Assembly: GCA_023228445.1 (NCBI GenBank)
Contig: JALOBD010000003.1
Span: forward strand, 1 to 34,666
DNA length: 34,666 nt
Source of the DNA: Sphaerochaeta sp.
GTDB taxonomy: Bacteria > Spirochaetota > Spirochaetia > Sphaerochaetales > Sphaerochaetaceae
Direction: 5' to 3'
Below the pieces are notes generated by a model, which was not told where the DNA came from, ran no database searches, and saw only the letters and a list, made by a program, of their open reading frames with translations. Made by a program: the position numbers and the translations under genes. How positions within the stretch are numbered: position 1 is the stretch's first letter; each line of letters starts with the position of its first letter. Below are positions 22,079 to 29,675 of the stretch, piece by piece.

Positions 22079-24015
22079 GTCCTGAACTACAAGCCCAACA
22101 AGCAGCAATCCTGGAGCAGTATGAGAAGGAGTCGAAGACCCGTTCATTCGAGGGCTTCCTGTTGGCTCAGATCGTCTATTGGCTATCGGTCGGCATCGCC
22201 CTCTACCACTTCATCACCAGCTTCATCGGCTATCCGGCAACCCACCTGCACCGCTCGGCACACGTGGGAATGATGATTTTCATGGCCTTCTTCCTCTACC
22301 CTGCCCGATCGAAGGGCAGTCGCAAGACCCTGCCCTGGTACGACGTGGTCCTGGGCCTCTTGGCCGTCTCAGTGGCTGTCTATGTCTGGGTTGACTACAT
22401 CCCGTTCATCAACCGCATGGGAAGCCCCAACACGATGGATGTCATCATGGGCACCATCTTGATCGCCACGGTGCTGGAGGCGAGCCGACGCGTCAGTGGT
22501 TGGCCCTTGGTGATCCTCAGCCTCATCTTCATCGCCTATGGCATCATCGGCCGCTCGCTGCCCGGCATCTTGATGCACCGCGGCTATAATTGGCGCGGTC
22601 TTATCAACCACACCTTCATCAACACCGAGGGGATCTACGGCACATCCGTCGATGTCGCCGCCTCCTACATCTTCCTCTTCATCCTCTTCGGCACCATCAT
22701 GAACAAGTGCGGCATGGGCCGCTTCTTCAACGACCTCGCCCTCGCCTTCGCTGGTTCATCGAAGGGAGGACCGGCAAAGGTTGCCGTCATCGCAAGCGGA
22801 TTTTTGGGCTCCATCAATGGAAGCGCCGTGGCCAATGTGGTGACCACCGGGGCCTTCACCATCCCGTTGATGAAGAAGACCGGATACTCCAAGGAGTTCG
22901 CCGGGGCGGTCGAGTCATCGGCATCGGTGGGAGGACAGCTGCTCCCACCCGTCATGGGGGCAGCAGCCTTCATCATGGCTGAGATCCTTGGCATCAAGTA
23001 TGGCCTCATCGTCATCAGCGCAGCCATTCCGGCCCTGCTCTACTACCTGGGCATCATGGTGCAGGTTCAACTGCGCGCCGAGAAGCTCAACCTCGAAGGG
23101 GTGCCCAAGGAGCACCTGCCCAAACTCGGCGATGTGATGCGCGAGCGCGGCCATCTGCTCATCCCCATTGCATTTCTACTCTACATGCTGCTCTTCAGCG
23201 GATCGACGGTGATCTTCAGCGCCTTCTGGGCGATCGTGGCCACCATTATCGTCTCCCAGGTGCGCAAGAGCACACGCATGACAATCCGCCAACTGCTGGA
23301 CGCGTTCAGCGAAGGCACTATCGCCACCGTCTCGGTGGCCGTCGCCTGTGCGGTAGTGGGCATCATCATCGGGGTGGTGAGCCTCACTGGCTTTGGTCTG
23401 AACATGGCCAACGCCATTATCCAGCTGGGACGCTCCAACTTGATGTTGACGCTCATACTCACCATGGTGACGTGCATGATCTTGGGCATGGGGCTTCCCT
23501 CCATCCCCGCCTACCTCATCACCGCCACCATGGCCGCCCCAGCGCTGATCAAGCTTGGGATTCCTCCCCTCGCCGCCCACATGTTCGTCTTCTACTTCGC
23601 CATGTTCGCCAATATCACCCCACCGGTAGCACTGGCAAGCTTTGCCGCGGCAGGGCTCAGTGGAGGCGATCCGATGAAGACCGGCCTGCAATCGGTCAAG
23701 CTCTCGCTTGCCGGTTTCATCGTCCCCTACATCTTCGTCTACAACACGGCCCTGCTCTTGTTGGATACCAGCGCCCTCGTTGCTATCAGGGTGACCATTA
23801 CAGCGATCATCGGTGTGTCGATGATCGGCTTGGCCACCGAAGGCTACCTCTTCGTCGACATGAAGTGGCCACTGAGGGTCGTCGCCTTCATCGGTGCGCT
23901 CCTGTTGATCACCGCCGACCCAGTTCAGGATGCCGTTGGCTTTGTGGTGTTGGTGCTCATCGTCATCGTCCAACACAACATGCATCGAAGACAGAGACGC
24001 ACCCAACCTACCTGA
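22051..24015 (+). CDS. TRAP transporter fused permease (4TM + 12TM)
   Basis: 654 residues with many membrane helices. The N-terminal ~150 residues correspond to the small DctQ-like part, and from about 165 to 590 the large DctM-like part: FGTIMNKCGMGRFFNDLALAF... region (about 214-233), GSINGSAVANVVTTGAFTIP (about 251-270) and the MILGMGLPSIPAYLITA stretch (about 471-487), which are typical of TAXI-type fused permeases. It couples sodium entry to uptake of the ligand caught by the TAXI binding protein. Last gene of the operon; a hairpin follows the stop codon. Confidence 0.93.
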   Translation: MAKISLDEMSPELQAQQAAILEQYEKESKTRSFEGFLLAQIVYWLSVGIALYHFITSFIGYPATHLHRSAHVGMMIFMAFFLYPARSKGSRKTLPWYDVVLGLLAVSVAVYVWVDYIPFINRMGSPNTMDVIMGTILIATVLEASRRVSGWPLVILSLIFIAYGIIGRSLPGILMHRGYNWRGLINHTFINTEGIYGTSVDVAASYIFLFILFGTIMNKCGMGRFFNDLALAFAGSSKGGPAKVAVIASGFLGSINGSAVANVVTTGAFTIPLMKKTGYSKEFAGAVESSASVGGQLLPPVMGAAAFIMAEILGIKYGLIVISAAIPALLYYLGIMVQVQLRAEKLNLEGVPKEHLPKLGDVMRERGHLLIPIAFLLYMLLFSGSTVIFSAFWAIVATIIVSQVRKSTRMTIRQLLDAFSEGTIATVSVAVACAVVGIIIGVVSLTGFGLNMANAIIQLGRSNLMLTLILTMVTCMILGMGLPSIPAYLITATMAAPALIKLGIPPLAAHMFVFYFAMFANITPPVALASFAAAGLSGGDPMKTGLQSVKLSLAGFIVPYIFVYNTALLLLDTSALVAIRVTITAIIGVSMIGLATEGYLFVDMKWPLRVVAFIGALLLITADPVQDAVGFVVLVLIVIVQHNMHRRQRRTQPT

Positions 24016-24024
24016 ACAACACGA

Positions 24025-24050
24025 GAGGCTGCCCCGGACGGGACAGCCTC
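24025..24050. terminator. Hairpin between TRAP operon and repeat-protein gene
   Basis: GAGGCTG at 24025-24031 pairs with CAGCCTC at 24044-24050, with extra C-G pairs inside. T tract absent; convergent genes on both sides. Confidence 0.5.
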
Positions 24051-24077
24051 ATCTCTCACGCAACATCTACGCCGGCG

Positions 24078-24875
24078 TTACTTTTTCGGTGCAGCCGGCT
24101 TCTTCGCTGAGTTAGCGGCAGTGCTCTTTGCCTTGGTGGTGGTACTCTTCTTCGCACCACTGGCTGCAGGCTTCTTTGCCGGTGCTGCCTTCGCCTTGGC
24201 CGCTTCCGTTTTTGCTACCGGTTTCTCCGCCTTTGGTTTCTCCGCCTTCGGTTCCTCAACCTTCGGCTCCTCAACCTTGGGTTCCTCAACCTTGGGTTCC
24301 TCAACCTTGGGTTCCTCAACCTTGGGTTCCTCAACCTTGGGCTCCTCGGCCTTGGGCTCCTCAACCTTGGGCTCCTCAGCCTTGGGCTCCTCAGCCTTGG
24401 GCTCCTCAGCCTTGGGCTCCTCAGCCTTGGGCTCCTCAGCCTTGGGCTCCTCAGCCTTGAGCTCCTCAGCCTTGGGCTCCTCAACCTTGGGCTCCTCGGC
24501 CTTGGGCTCCTCGGCCTTGGGCTCCTCGGCCTTGGGCTCCTCAGCCTTGGGCTTCTCAACTTTTTCCTTCAGTGGTTTCTCTTTCTCTGGCTTCGTTTCC
24601 TCAGCTTTTGGTTCCTTGTCCTTCTTTGCCGGTTCAACACTCTTGGCAGGCTTGGGTTCTTCGGCTTTGATAGGTGCTGGTGTTTCTTCAGGCTTCTTGT
24701 TGAGGACAAGGTACTGGACTCCGATGCCTACTGCACATACCAGCGCGACGAGGATAATAAGAATGGTTTTCGCCTGCCTGCCTGGGACGGCGATGAGAAC
24801 CAAAAGAATAATCGCGATGGCGATTACCAAGTAGACCAAGGACTTCTTTTGCGCCTTCTCTTTTTCAATGCTCAT
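24078..24875 (-). CDS. Membrane protein with (A/V)EEPK pentapeptide repeats and basic histone H1-like tail
   Basis: 265 residues. Charged N-terminus, then two close hydrophobic segments (about 12-30 and 37-57), then a long low-complexity region. From about residue 110 there are about 20 tandem copies of (A/V)EE(P/L)K plus two AEKP copies, coded by 15-base units. The last ~45 residues are rich in Ala, Lys and Pro (AKKPAASGAKK, KSTAANSAKKPAAPKK), like histone H1-type tails. No family assigned. With two membrane segments and a lysine-rich N-terminus, the tail would be cytoplasmic, as in proteins that tether nucleic acid or span the periplasm if the topology is reversed; this is inference. GGAGAAG precedes ATG 24875. 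Single gene, facing the TRAP operon. Confidence 0.8.
   Translation of the reverse strand: MSIEKEKAQKKSLVYLVIAIAIILLVLIAVPGRQAKTILIILVALVCAVGIGVQYLVLNKKPEETPAPIKAEEPKPAKSVEPAKKDKEPKAEETKPEKEKPLKEKVEKPKAEEPKAEEPKAEEPKAEEPKVEEPKAEELKAEEPKAEEPKAEEPKAEEPKAEEPKAEEPKVEEPKAEEPKVEEPKVEEPKVEEPKVEEPKVEEPKVEEPKAEKPKAEKPVAKTEAAKAKAAPAKKPAASGAKKSTTTKAKSTAANSAKKPAAPKK
24250..24555 (-). repeat. 15-bp tandem repeat tract (coding)
   Basis: About 20 units of the type GGCTCCTCAGCCTTG as read on the plus strand, varying mainly between the codons for Ala and Val. In frame with the membrane-protein gene, so length changes would alter copy number without frameshift. Confidence 0.9.
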
Positions 24876-24928
24876 ATTCGTTTCTTCTCCTATCAGAATT
24901 TGGTGTCCCGGATGGGAGGAAATCTTCT

Positions 24929-24961
24929 AAGTGGTTACTGTAGTATAGCATACACCAATCA
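24929..24961 (-). promoter_or_regulatory. Possible extended -10 promoter for the repeat-protein gene
   Basis: Minus strand TGCTATACT lies in this stretch, the same nine bases as before the sbcD-like gene; here it is followed by a leader of about 60 bases with a good ribosome site. Confidence 0.35.
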
Positions 24962-25030
24962 GAATCACATCTCAAGGCAACATAAGTGTAATCTTTCGCG
25001 GTTGATGGTGTTTAAGAGGTGAGGAAGAGC

Positions 25031-25273
25031 ATGAAAAAACGATCAAATCAATTGCCACTGCTCATTGTGTTGGCGGTATTGCTGCTCTTCTCAAGCTGTG
25101 GAGCACTGCGCAAGCGCCCGCCATCACTGCCCGCCGTCGATGGTTGGCAAGGTCCTTCGGGTCACGTGGGAGAAGTACGGATCATCCTGGAAGATGATAT
25201 AGTAGTCCTCGACCTTGAGGAGTTGGACGGCCTCCTCGATGAGGCGTTCCTCAGCCAAGCCACTACTCACTGA
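25031..25273 (+). CDS. Small lipoprotein
   Basis: 80 residues. Lysine-rich start, hydrophobic core LLIVLAVLLLF and lipobox F-S-S-C at about residue 23, so probably lipid-anchored. The mature part is only ~57 residues, ending in an acidic stretch (IILEDDIVVLDLEELDGLLDE). No family recognised. ATG 25031 is preferred over GTG 25019 because GAGGAAGAGC stands directly before it. Its last 11 bases overlap the 3' end of the convergent exported-protein gene. Confidence 0.65.
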   Translation: MKKRSNQLPLLIVLAVLLLFSSCGALRKRPPSLPAVDGWQGPSGHVGEVRIILEDDIVVLDLEELDGLLDEAFLSQATTH

Positions 25274-25685
25274 CTGATATCGACAACAACGCCCACCGTC
25301 CATCGTCCTGGTCTATCCATACCATGCTCCCCCATCGGTACGTCGGCTCGATGATGGCAAACGGTACCTCCCACAGGTGTGTCCGTTGGATTGCTTTTCC
25401 CATCTGGATCCTTGGCACTGGCAAAATCGTTGAGAGCAACTCACCGTAGGTGATCACAAACCCCTGGGCAAGGGACGGAGGGATATAGGCCTCGACCCAC
25501 TCGAGGGTGTACGGGGTGGTGAGCGCCTGCCTTGCATACCCCTCGATTGTGGCGGCATCGCCTTCGACGATAGGACCAATGTCGCTGTTGATGGGCAACA
25601 GGTACGAGGAAGGGGCGCTGGTCAACACACACAGCGGAACAAGAAAGATCATCACTATGAGACAATAAATTTTCACTGTATGCAT
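25263..25685 (-). CDS. Exported protein of unknown function
   Basis: 140 residues. A hydrophobic N-terminal segment (about 6-22, YCLIVMIFLVPLCVLTSA) serves as signal peptide or anchor. The mature part has two short stretches of note, YARQALTTPYTLEWVEAYIPPSL and YRWGSMVWIDQDDGRWALL, with no family that I know. The start ATG 25685 lacks a clear ribosome site. Convergent with the small lipoprotein; a functional link is possible but not shown. Confidence 0.6.
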   Translation of the reverse strand: MHTVKIYCLIVMIFLVPLCVLTSAPSSYLLPINSDIGPIVEGDAATIEGYARQALTTPYTLEWVEAYIPPSLAQGFVITYGELLSTILPVPRIQMGKAIQRTHLWEVPFAIIEPTYRWGSMVWIDQDDGRWALLSISVSE

Positions 25686-25921
25686 TGTGTCTTGCCGTAT
25701 ATCCTCACGTCTCGGGAAAAGTCACACCCCGTATACATCTAAGCGCACTCCAATTGCTACGCTATACTATATCCAATGAACTCTTCAAGACAACCTATCG
25801 CTTGTGTATCCAAAGAGGATCCGCCACACCACAGCCTCCCAAGCAAGAGTGAGCACTACAGGCCCGCCCCATTGAGGCCATTGACGATATGAGCCAACAA
25901 TTGTACGCTTTGCCTGCCCAT

Positions 25922-25931
25922 TTGTATACAA
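25922..25931 (+). promoter_or_regulatory. Palindromic TTGTATACAA site upstream of larA-like gene
   Basis: A perfect 10-bp palindrome, 46 bases before ATG 25978, overlapping a -10-like TATACA. This is the form of operator used by several GntR/FadR-type regulators of sugar acids. No such regulator gene is in the window. Confidence 0.45.
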
Positions 25932-25977
25932 TAGCAGAAGTGAGCCTATCCCACCCTCTGCTGATCAGGAGGACACC

Positions 25978-27327
25978 ATGCAGGTACCCAATCCGCTGAA
26001 CACCAGTACCATGGACCTGTTGCTGCCGGACAATACCGTCATATATGGCATGCAAGCACCGGCAGCGTTGGCCAATCCAGCCAAGGCAGTGGCCGAAGCT
26101 CTTGAGCATCCGATTGCAAGTGAATCGCTGCGAACCATCGCAGCAAAGAAGCGTGCATCCAATGCCGATGCCAACGCGGTGATTGTCATCAGCGACAATA
26201 CCCGACCCGTCCCGTACAAGGGCGAGGGCAATATCCTTGTTCCTGTCATCCAAATTCTCTTCGAGGTCGGGTATCAGAAAGAGAACATCCTCGTCCTGAT
26301 CGCCACCGGAACCCATCGCCCGATGACCGAAGACGAGATCGAGAAGATCATCGACCCATGGGTCTTCGAACACGGGGTGAAGGTGGAAAACCACGACTGC
26401 CTCGATCAGGATGATCTCACCTTCCTGGGCAAGACCGAACGGGGCAGCGAGGTTCGTATCAACAGACGCTACGTCAACGCCGATTTGAAGATCCTCACCG
26501 GTTTGGTGGAGAGCCACTTCATGGCAGGAGTCAGCGGAGGGCGCAAGTCCATCTGCCCGGGCTTGATCAGTGAGCAGGGGACCTTCCTCTTCCACGGCGC
26601 CGATTTGATGGGCCACCGGGAGAGCCGGGACCTCAATCTCGCGGGCAACCCGGTGCACGAGGAGTCCACCGCATTTGCCCGGATGGCCGGCTCAGACTTC
26701 ATCATCAATGTGACACTCGACCACGCCTTTGCCATCACCGGCGTCTACGCCGGTGACATGGAGGCAGCGTTTATCAAGGCGTATGAGATGGTGAAGGGCT
26801 ATGCACGCATTCCCATCCAGGCTGAGGCGGACATCGTCATCACCCACGCCGGCTTTGTGGGTATCAACCACTACCAGAGTGCCAAGGCTGCCTTCGCCGC
26901 CATCGGGGCGGTAAAGAAGGACGGGTACCTGATCTCGGTCGCAAACTTCACCGACAAGAAGGACATCATCGGCTCGGTCATGTACAAGACGGTGGTCGCT
27001 CTCTTGGCACTCAGCAGTGGCGAGCAGCTGACCACGTTGTTGCACAGCCCCGATTGGCCGTTCCTCCCAGACCAGTGGCAGGTCCAGAAGTGGGCGTCGG
27101 TCTTCGAGAAGATCCCACTGGACCACTACTACCACTGGGCCCCCCAGCTGGACAAAGGAAGTGCGGCGGGGTTGCCGGGCAAGAGCATCGCCGACCTCGT
27201 AGAGGCAACCGACTTCAGTGATGCCATCAACGCAGCCATCGATGATATCAAGAGGCGCGAGGGCGGCAGAGATCTCACCATCGCCTACCTCAGCGATGGC
27301 CCCTATGCCATCCCGTATGTGAAGTAA
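25978..27327 (+). CDS. LarA-family nickel-pincer hydroxyacid racemase/epimerase
   Basis: 449 residues. Family residues line up with lactate racemase LarA: DNTRP (73-77), H113 in GTHRPMT, H180 in VESH, K190 in GGRKS (the lysine that carries the pyridinium-type nickel-pincer cofactor) and H206 in FHGAD; in LarA of Lactiplantibacillus these are H108, H174, K184 and H200. The enzyme inverts a carbon bearing a hydroxyl next to a carboxylate. The family includes enzymes for lactate, malate and several sugar acids, and the neighbouring PdxA2 and DUF1537 kinase argue for a C4 or longer sugar acid here. The cofactor-building larB, larC and larE are not in the window. AGGAGG precedes ATG 25978. Confidence 0.9.
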   Translation: MQVPNPLNTSTMDLLLPDNTVIYGMQAPAALANPAKAVAEALEHPIASESLRTIAAKKRASNADANAVIVISDNTRPVPYKGEGNILVPVIQILFEVGYQKENILVLIATGTHRPMTEDEIEKIIDPWVFEHGVKVENHDCLDQDDLTFLGKTERGSEVRINRRYVNADLKILTGLVESHFMAGVSGGRKSICPGLISEQGTFLFHGADLMGHRESRDLNLAGNPVHEESTAFARMAGSDFIINVTLDHAFAITGVYAGDMEAAFIKAYEMVKGYARIPIQAEADIVITHAGFVGINHYQSAKAAFAAIGAVKKDGYLISVANFTDKKDIIGSVMYKTVVALLALSSGEQLTTLLHSPDWPFLPDQWQVQKWASVFEKIPLDHYYHWAPQLDKGSAAGLPGKSIADLVEATDFSDAINAAIDDIKRREGGRDLTIAYLSDGPYAIPYVK

Positions 27328-27353
27328 GAGATTCTCGGTGGTCTTTCAATTGG

Positions 27354-27373
27354 GGCGGAGCCACCGCTCTGCC
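27354..27373. terminator. Hairpin between larA-like and pdxA2 genes
   Basis: GGCGGAGC, loop CACC, GCTCTGCC, stem of 8 with one G-T pair. No T tract on either strand; the genes are convergent. Confidence 0.4.
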
Positions 27374-27395
27374 ATAAAAGAGTTCTTTGCTGCGA

Positions 27396-28376
27396 TCACC
27401 GGTCTCCCGAATTCAGCAACATCCCAACCTTGATGGCCTCAAGGAGGCTCTCTTCCTTGGCGATGAGCGTGTCTGCGATATCAAAGGCCGTACCGTGGTC
27501 GACACTGGTGCGGATCACATCAAGGCCAACGGTAATGTTCACCCCGCTATCGAAAGCCAGGAGCTTGAGTGGGATGTGGCCTTGGTCGTGGTACATGGCA
27601 ACGACGATATCGTAGGCGCCCTGCACAGCCTTGAGGAAGACGGTGTCCGGGGCGATGGGGCCCTCTGCTGCGATGCCCTCCCCCCGTGCCGCCTCAATGG
27701 CCGGGATGATCTCTTCGATCTCCTCATCACCGAAGAGTCCATGCTCGCCGGCATGGGGGTTGAGACCAGCGACAGCGATGCGCGGCTGCGCATATCCAAT
27801 CTTCTTCAGCGTCTGGTCAGCAAGGCGGATGACGGTAAGTACCCGCTCGAAGGTCACCGCATCGCACGCGGCGCGCAAACTGACATGAGTGGAGATGTGG
27901 ATGACCTTCAGCTTCTCGCTGTAGAGCAGCATCGCATAGTGCTCACCCTTGGTGTATTTGCCGAAGATTTCGGTGTGGCCAGCGTAATTGTGGCCGGCAC
28001 GGTGCATCGCTTCCTTGCTCAGCGGGGCGGTGACCACCGACGTGATATCACCGCGCTGGGCAAACGCAATGGCCGCCACCACGCTTTGAAAGGCAATCTC
28101 ACCGCCGAGGGCGGTCACCTTCCCGATTTCAATTGCTCCCCTCGGCACCGGAAGGGGGTCGTAGACGTTGATGAAGCCCTCCCTCCACTCCTCGATCGCG
28201 GTGATGGTGTTGAACTGGAAGTCGTATCCTAACCGTTCTCGGTAGTAGTCGAGCATCGACAGTGTACCAAAGAGCAGAGCGTTCTGCCGGTAGCGTATGT
28301 CGGCAGAGAGCGCCTTGAGGGTGATTTCTGCCCCGATGCCGCAGGGATCGCCCAGCGTGATACCGAACCGTTTCAT
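27396..28376 (-). CDS. pdxA2: PdxA2-type 4-phosphohydroxyacid dehydrogenase
   Basis: 326 residues, normal PdxA length. GDPCGIGAEI (9-18) is the opening motif. Metal-binding histidines are H164 (STHVSL), H208 (NPHAGE) and H263 (YHDQGH), matching H166, H211 and H266 of E. coli PdxA. PdxA oxidises 4-phosphohydroxythreonine for vitamin B6; the PdxA2 branch, coded beside DUF1537 kinases, instead oxidises and decarboxylates 4-phospho-threonate or -erythronate to dihydroxyacetone phosphate and CO2. The kinase gene directly upstream with ATGA overlap points to the second role. AAGGAGG before ATG 28376. Confidence 0.92.
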   Translation of the reverse strand: MKRFGITLGDPCGIGAEITLKALSADIRYRQNALLFGTLSMLDYYRERLGYDFQFNTITAIEEWREGFINVYDPLPVPRGAIEIGKVTALGGEIAFQSVVAAIAFAQRGDITSVVTAPLSKEAMHRAGHNYAGHTEIFGKYTKGEHYAMLLYSEKLKVIHISTHVSLRAACDAVTFERVLTVIRLADQTLKKIGYAQPRIAVAGLNPHAGEHGLFGDEEIEEIIPAIEAARGEGIAAEGPIAPDTVFLKAVQGAYDIVVAMYHDQGHIPLKLLAFDSGVNITVGLDVIRTSVDHGTAFDIADTLIAKEESLLEAIKVGMLLNSGDR

Positions 28377-29581
28377 CGTCGATCCTCCTTCAATGCCCTC
28401 AATGCGAAGCTGATGGCATCATCCTTGCCAAAGCCACCGGCTTTGGTGATGATGGATAGACCTGCATAGGGGCCGCTTGTGGCCACCATCATCGGGATGC
28501 CAAGGGCAACTTCGCGAAGAATCTCAATCTCCGCGATGCCCAGCGCATCCAAGAGCCCATAGGCGGTGTCGCTTCCGACCAGGAGGAGGCCGGCGAGGTC
28601 GCTCTGCTTTATAACGAGCCGTCCCACCTCGCTGAGGGCCTCCACCAAGCGCACACTCACCGTATCGTCACTGTTGTCGAGCGTGTCGGGTAGCGTGACC
28701 TCCCCCTTGTCGACCACCGAGGTGACGGTGAGGACTACATCGCGCCCTTCGTCAAGGAGGGTTGTGGCACGTTCGATGTATTGGCCCAGCTCCCCACCGT
28801 CGAGAATCTTCTGCACCGGGATGGGAACGAGGACCGCTCCAAGCTCCTGGGCGTAGCGTACCTGCACCTCAGTGACAGCACTGAGGCTTGCCACCACCGC
28901 CAGCGCGCTCTTGGCCGGTTTGAGATGGTTGGCCAACGCTTCTGCCAGACCGGCACTACCGACAAAGAGGACGCGCCTATCCAGTGAGAGCGCCCATGCA
29001 GCAACCAGGTCGAGATCCTCTTGGTTGAGGGCATCGCAAATGACGATGCCATGCCCAAGCGAGGGGAACGACAGCTCACGGATGGTCTCTACCGAGAGGC
29101 AGACGATTCGTGGATCGATCGGGGCAAAGAGGGTGGAAAGGTCATCGGTGACGATCGGTTTACGCACATCGCGCCCGGCCTCTGTCTCAACCAGTCGCAC
29201 TCCGTTGAGGGAGACGACCCCCTCTTGGCAGGTGCGACCCATGGCTGGGAATGCAGAGGCAACCACCACAATGGAGGCATCGATACGTTCACGCAGGACG
29301 GCGACCTCGGCAGCGATATTGCCTCGCAACGTCGAATCAATCTTCTTCATGATCGGGGAGAAGGAGTCGAGCGCAAGGGTGGCCAGCGCCCGTCTCATCA
29401 GGGTTTGTGCTGTCACCTCATCGGTATTGCGCGACTCGGTGTCGATGACCAACGACCAGGACTCATCAATCGGGGCAGTGCCTTTGATCTGTACACGGGT
29501 GGGGATCCCTCGTCGCGCAAGTTGCAAGCCGGTATCATTGGCACCGGTTAAGTCGTCGGCGATGATCAGGTAGCGAGCCAT
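28373..29581 (-). CDS. DUF1537 four-carbon sugar-acid kinase
   Basis: 402 residues. N-terminal domain begins MARYLIIADDLTGANDTG with the D9-D10 pair and ends with the SAFPAMGRTCQEG segment; C-terminal domain has LLLVGSDTAYGLLDALG (about 340-357) and TKAGGFGKDDA (about 383-393), the nucleotide-binding parts of this family. Characterised relatives (DtnK, OtnK, DenK types) phosphorylate threonate or erythronate at O4 using ATP, producing the substrate of the next enzyme in this operon. Start ATG 29581 is set by AGGAGGTGACGCC; the in-frame start at 29599 has no site. Divergent from the HD-domain gene. Confidence 0.92.
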   Translation of the reverse strand: MARYLIIADDLTGANDTGLQLARRGIPTRVQIKGTAPIDESWSLVIDTESRNTDEVTAQTLMRRALATLALDSFSPIMKKIDSTLRGNIAAEVAVLRERIDASIVVVASAFPAMGRTCQEGVVSLNGVRLVETEAGRDVRKPIVTDDLSTLFAPIDPRIVCLSVETIRELSFPSLGHGIVICDALNQEDLDLVAAWALSLDRRVLFVGSAGLAEALANHLKPAKSALAVVASLSAVTEVQVRYAQELGAVLVPIPVQKILDGGELGQYIERATTLLDEGRDVVLTVTSVVDKGEVTLPDTLDNSDDTVSVRLVEALSEVGRLVIKQSDLAGLLLVGSDTAYGLLDALGIAEIEILREVALGIPMMVATSGPYAGLSIITKAGGFGKDDAISFALRALKEDRR

Positions 29582-29640
29582 GGCGTCACCTCCTACCACA
29601 TTCTAGGCTGAAAGAGGAGGATGCGCCACATTCTTTTACC

Positions 29641-29669
29641 TTTACACAGACGGCCCATCATCCTACTAT
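29641..29669 (+). promoter_or_regulatory. Leaderless-type promoter of the HD-domain gene
   Basis: TTTACA (29641-29646), exactly 17 bases, TACTAT (29664-29669), then six bases and ATG 29676. No ribosome site lies between, so transcription would start on or next to the A of the start codon. Confidence 0.55.
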
Positions 29670-29675
29670 CGTGCT

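Noticed and set aside
22590..24110. Overlapping plus-strand frames rich in His and Arg inside and after the TRAP permease
   Set aside because: Out-of-frame shadows of the permease gene; biased composition and no ribosome site.
24121..24834. Plus-strand frame coding Gly-Ser-Ser-Ala/Thr-Leu repeats
   Set aside because: It is the reverse reading of the 15-bp repeats in the minus-strand membrane protein, which has the ribosome site, membrane helices and a sensible tail.
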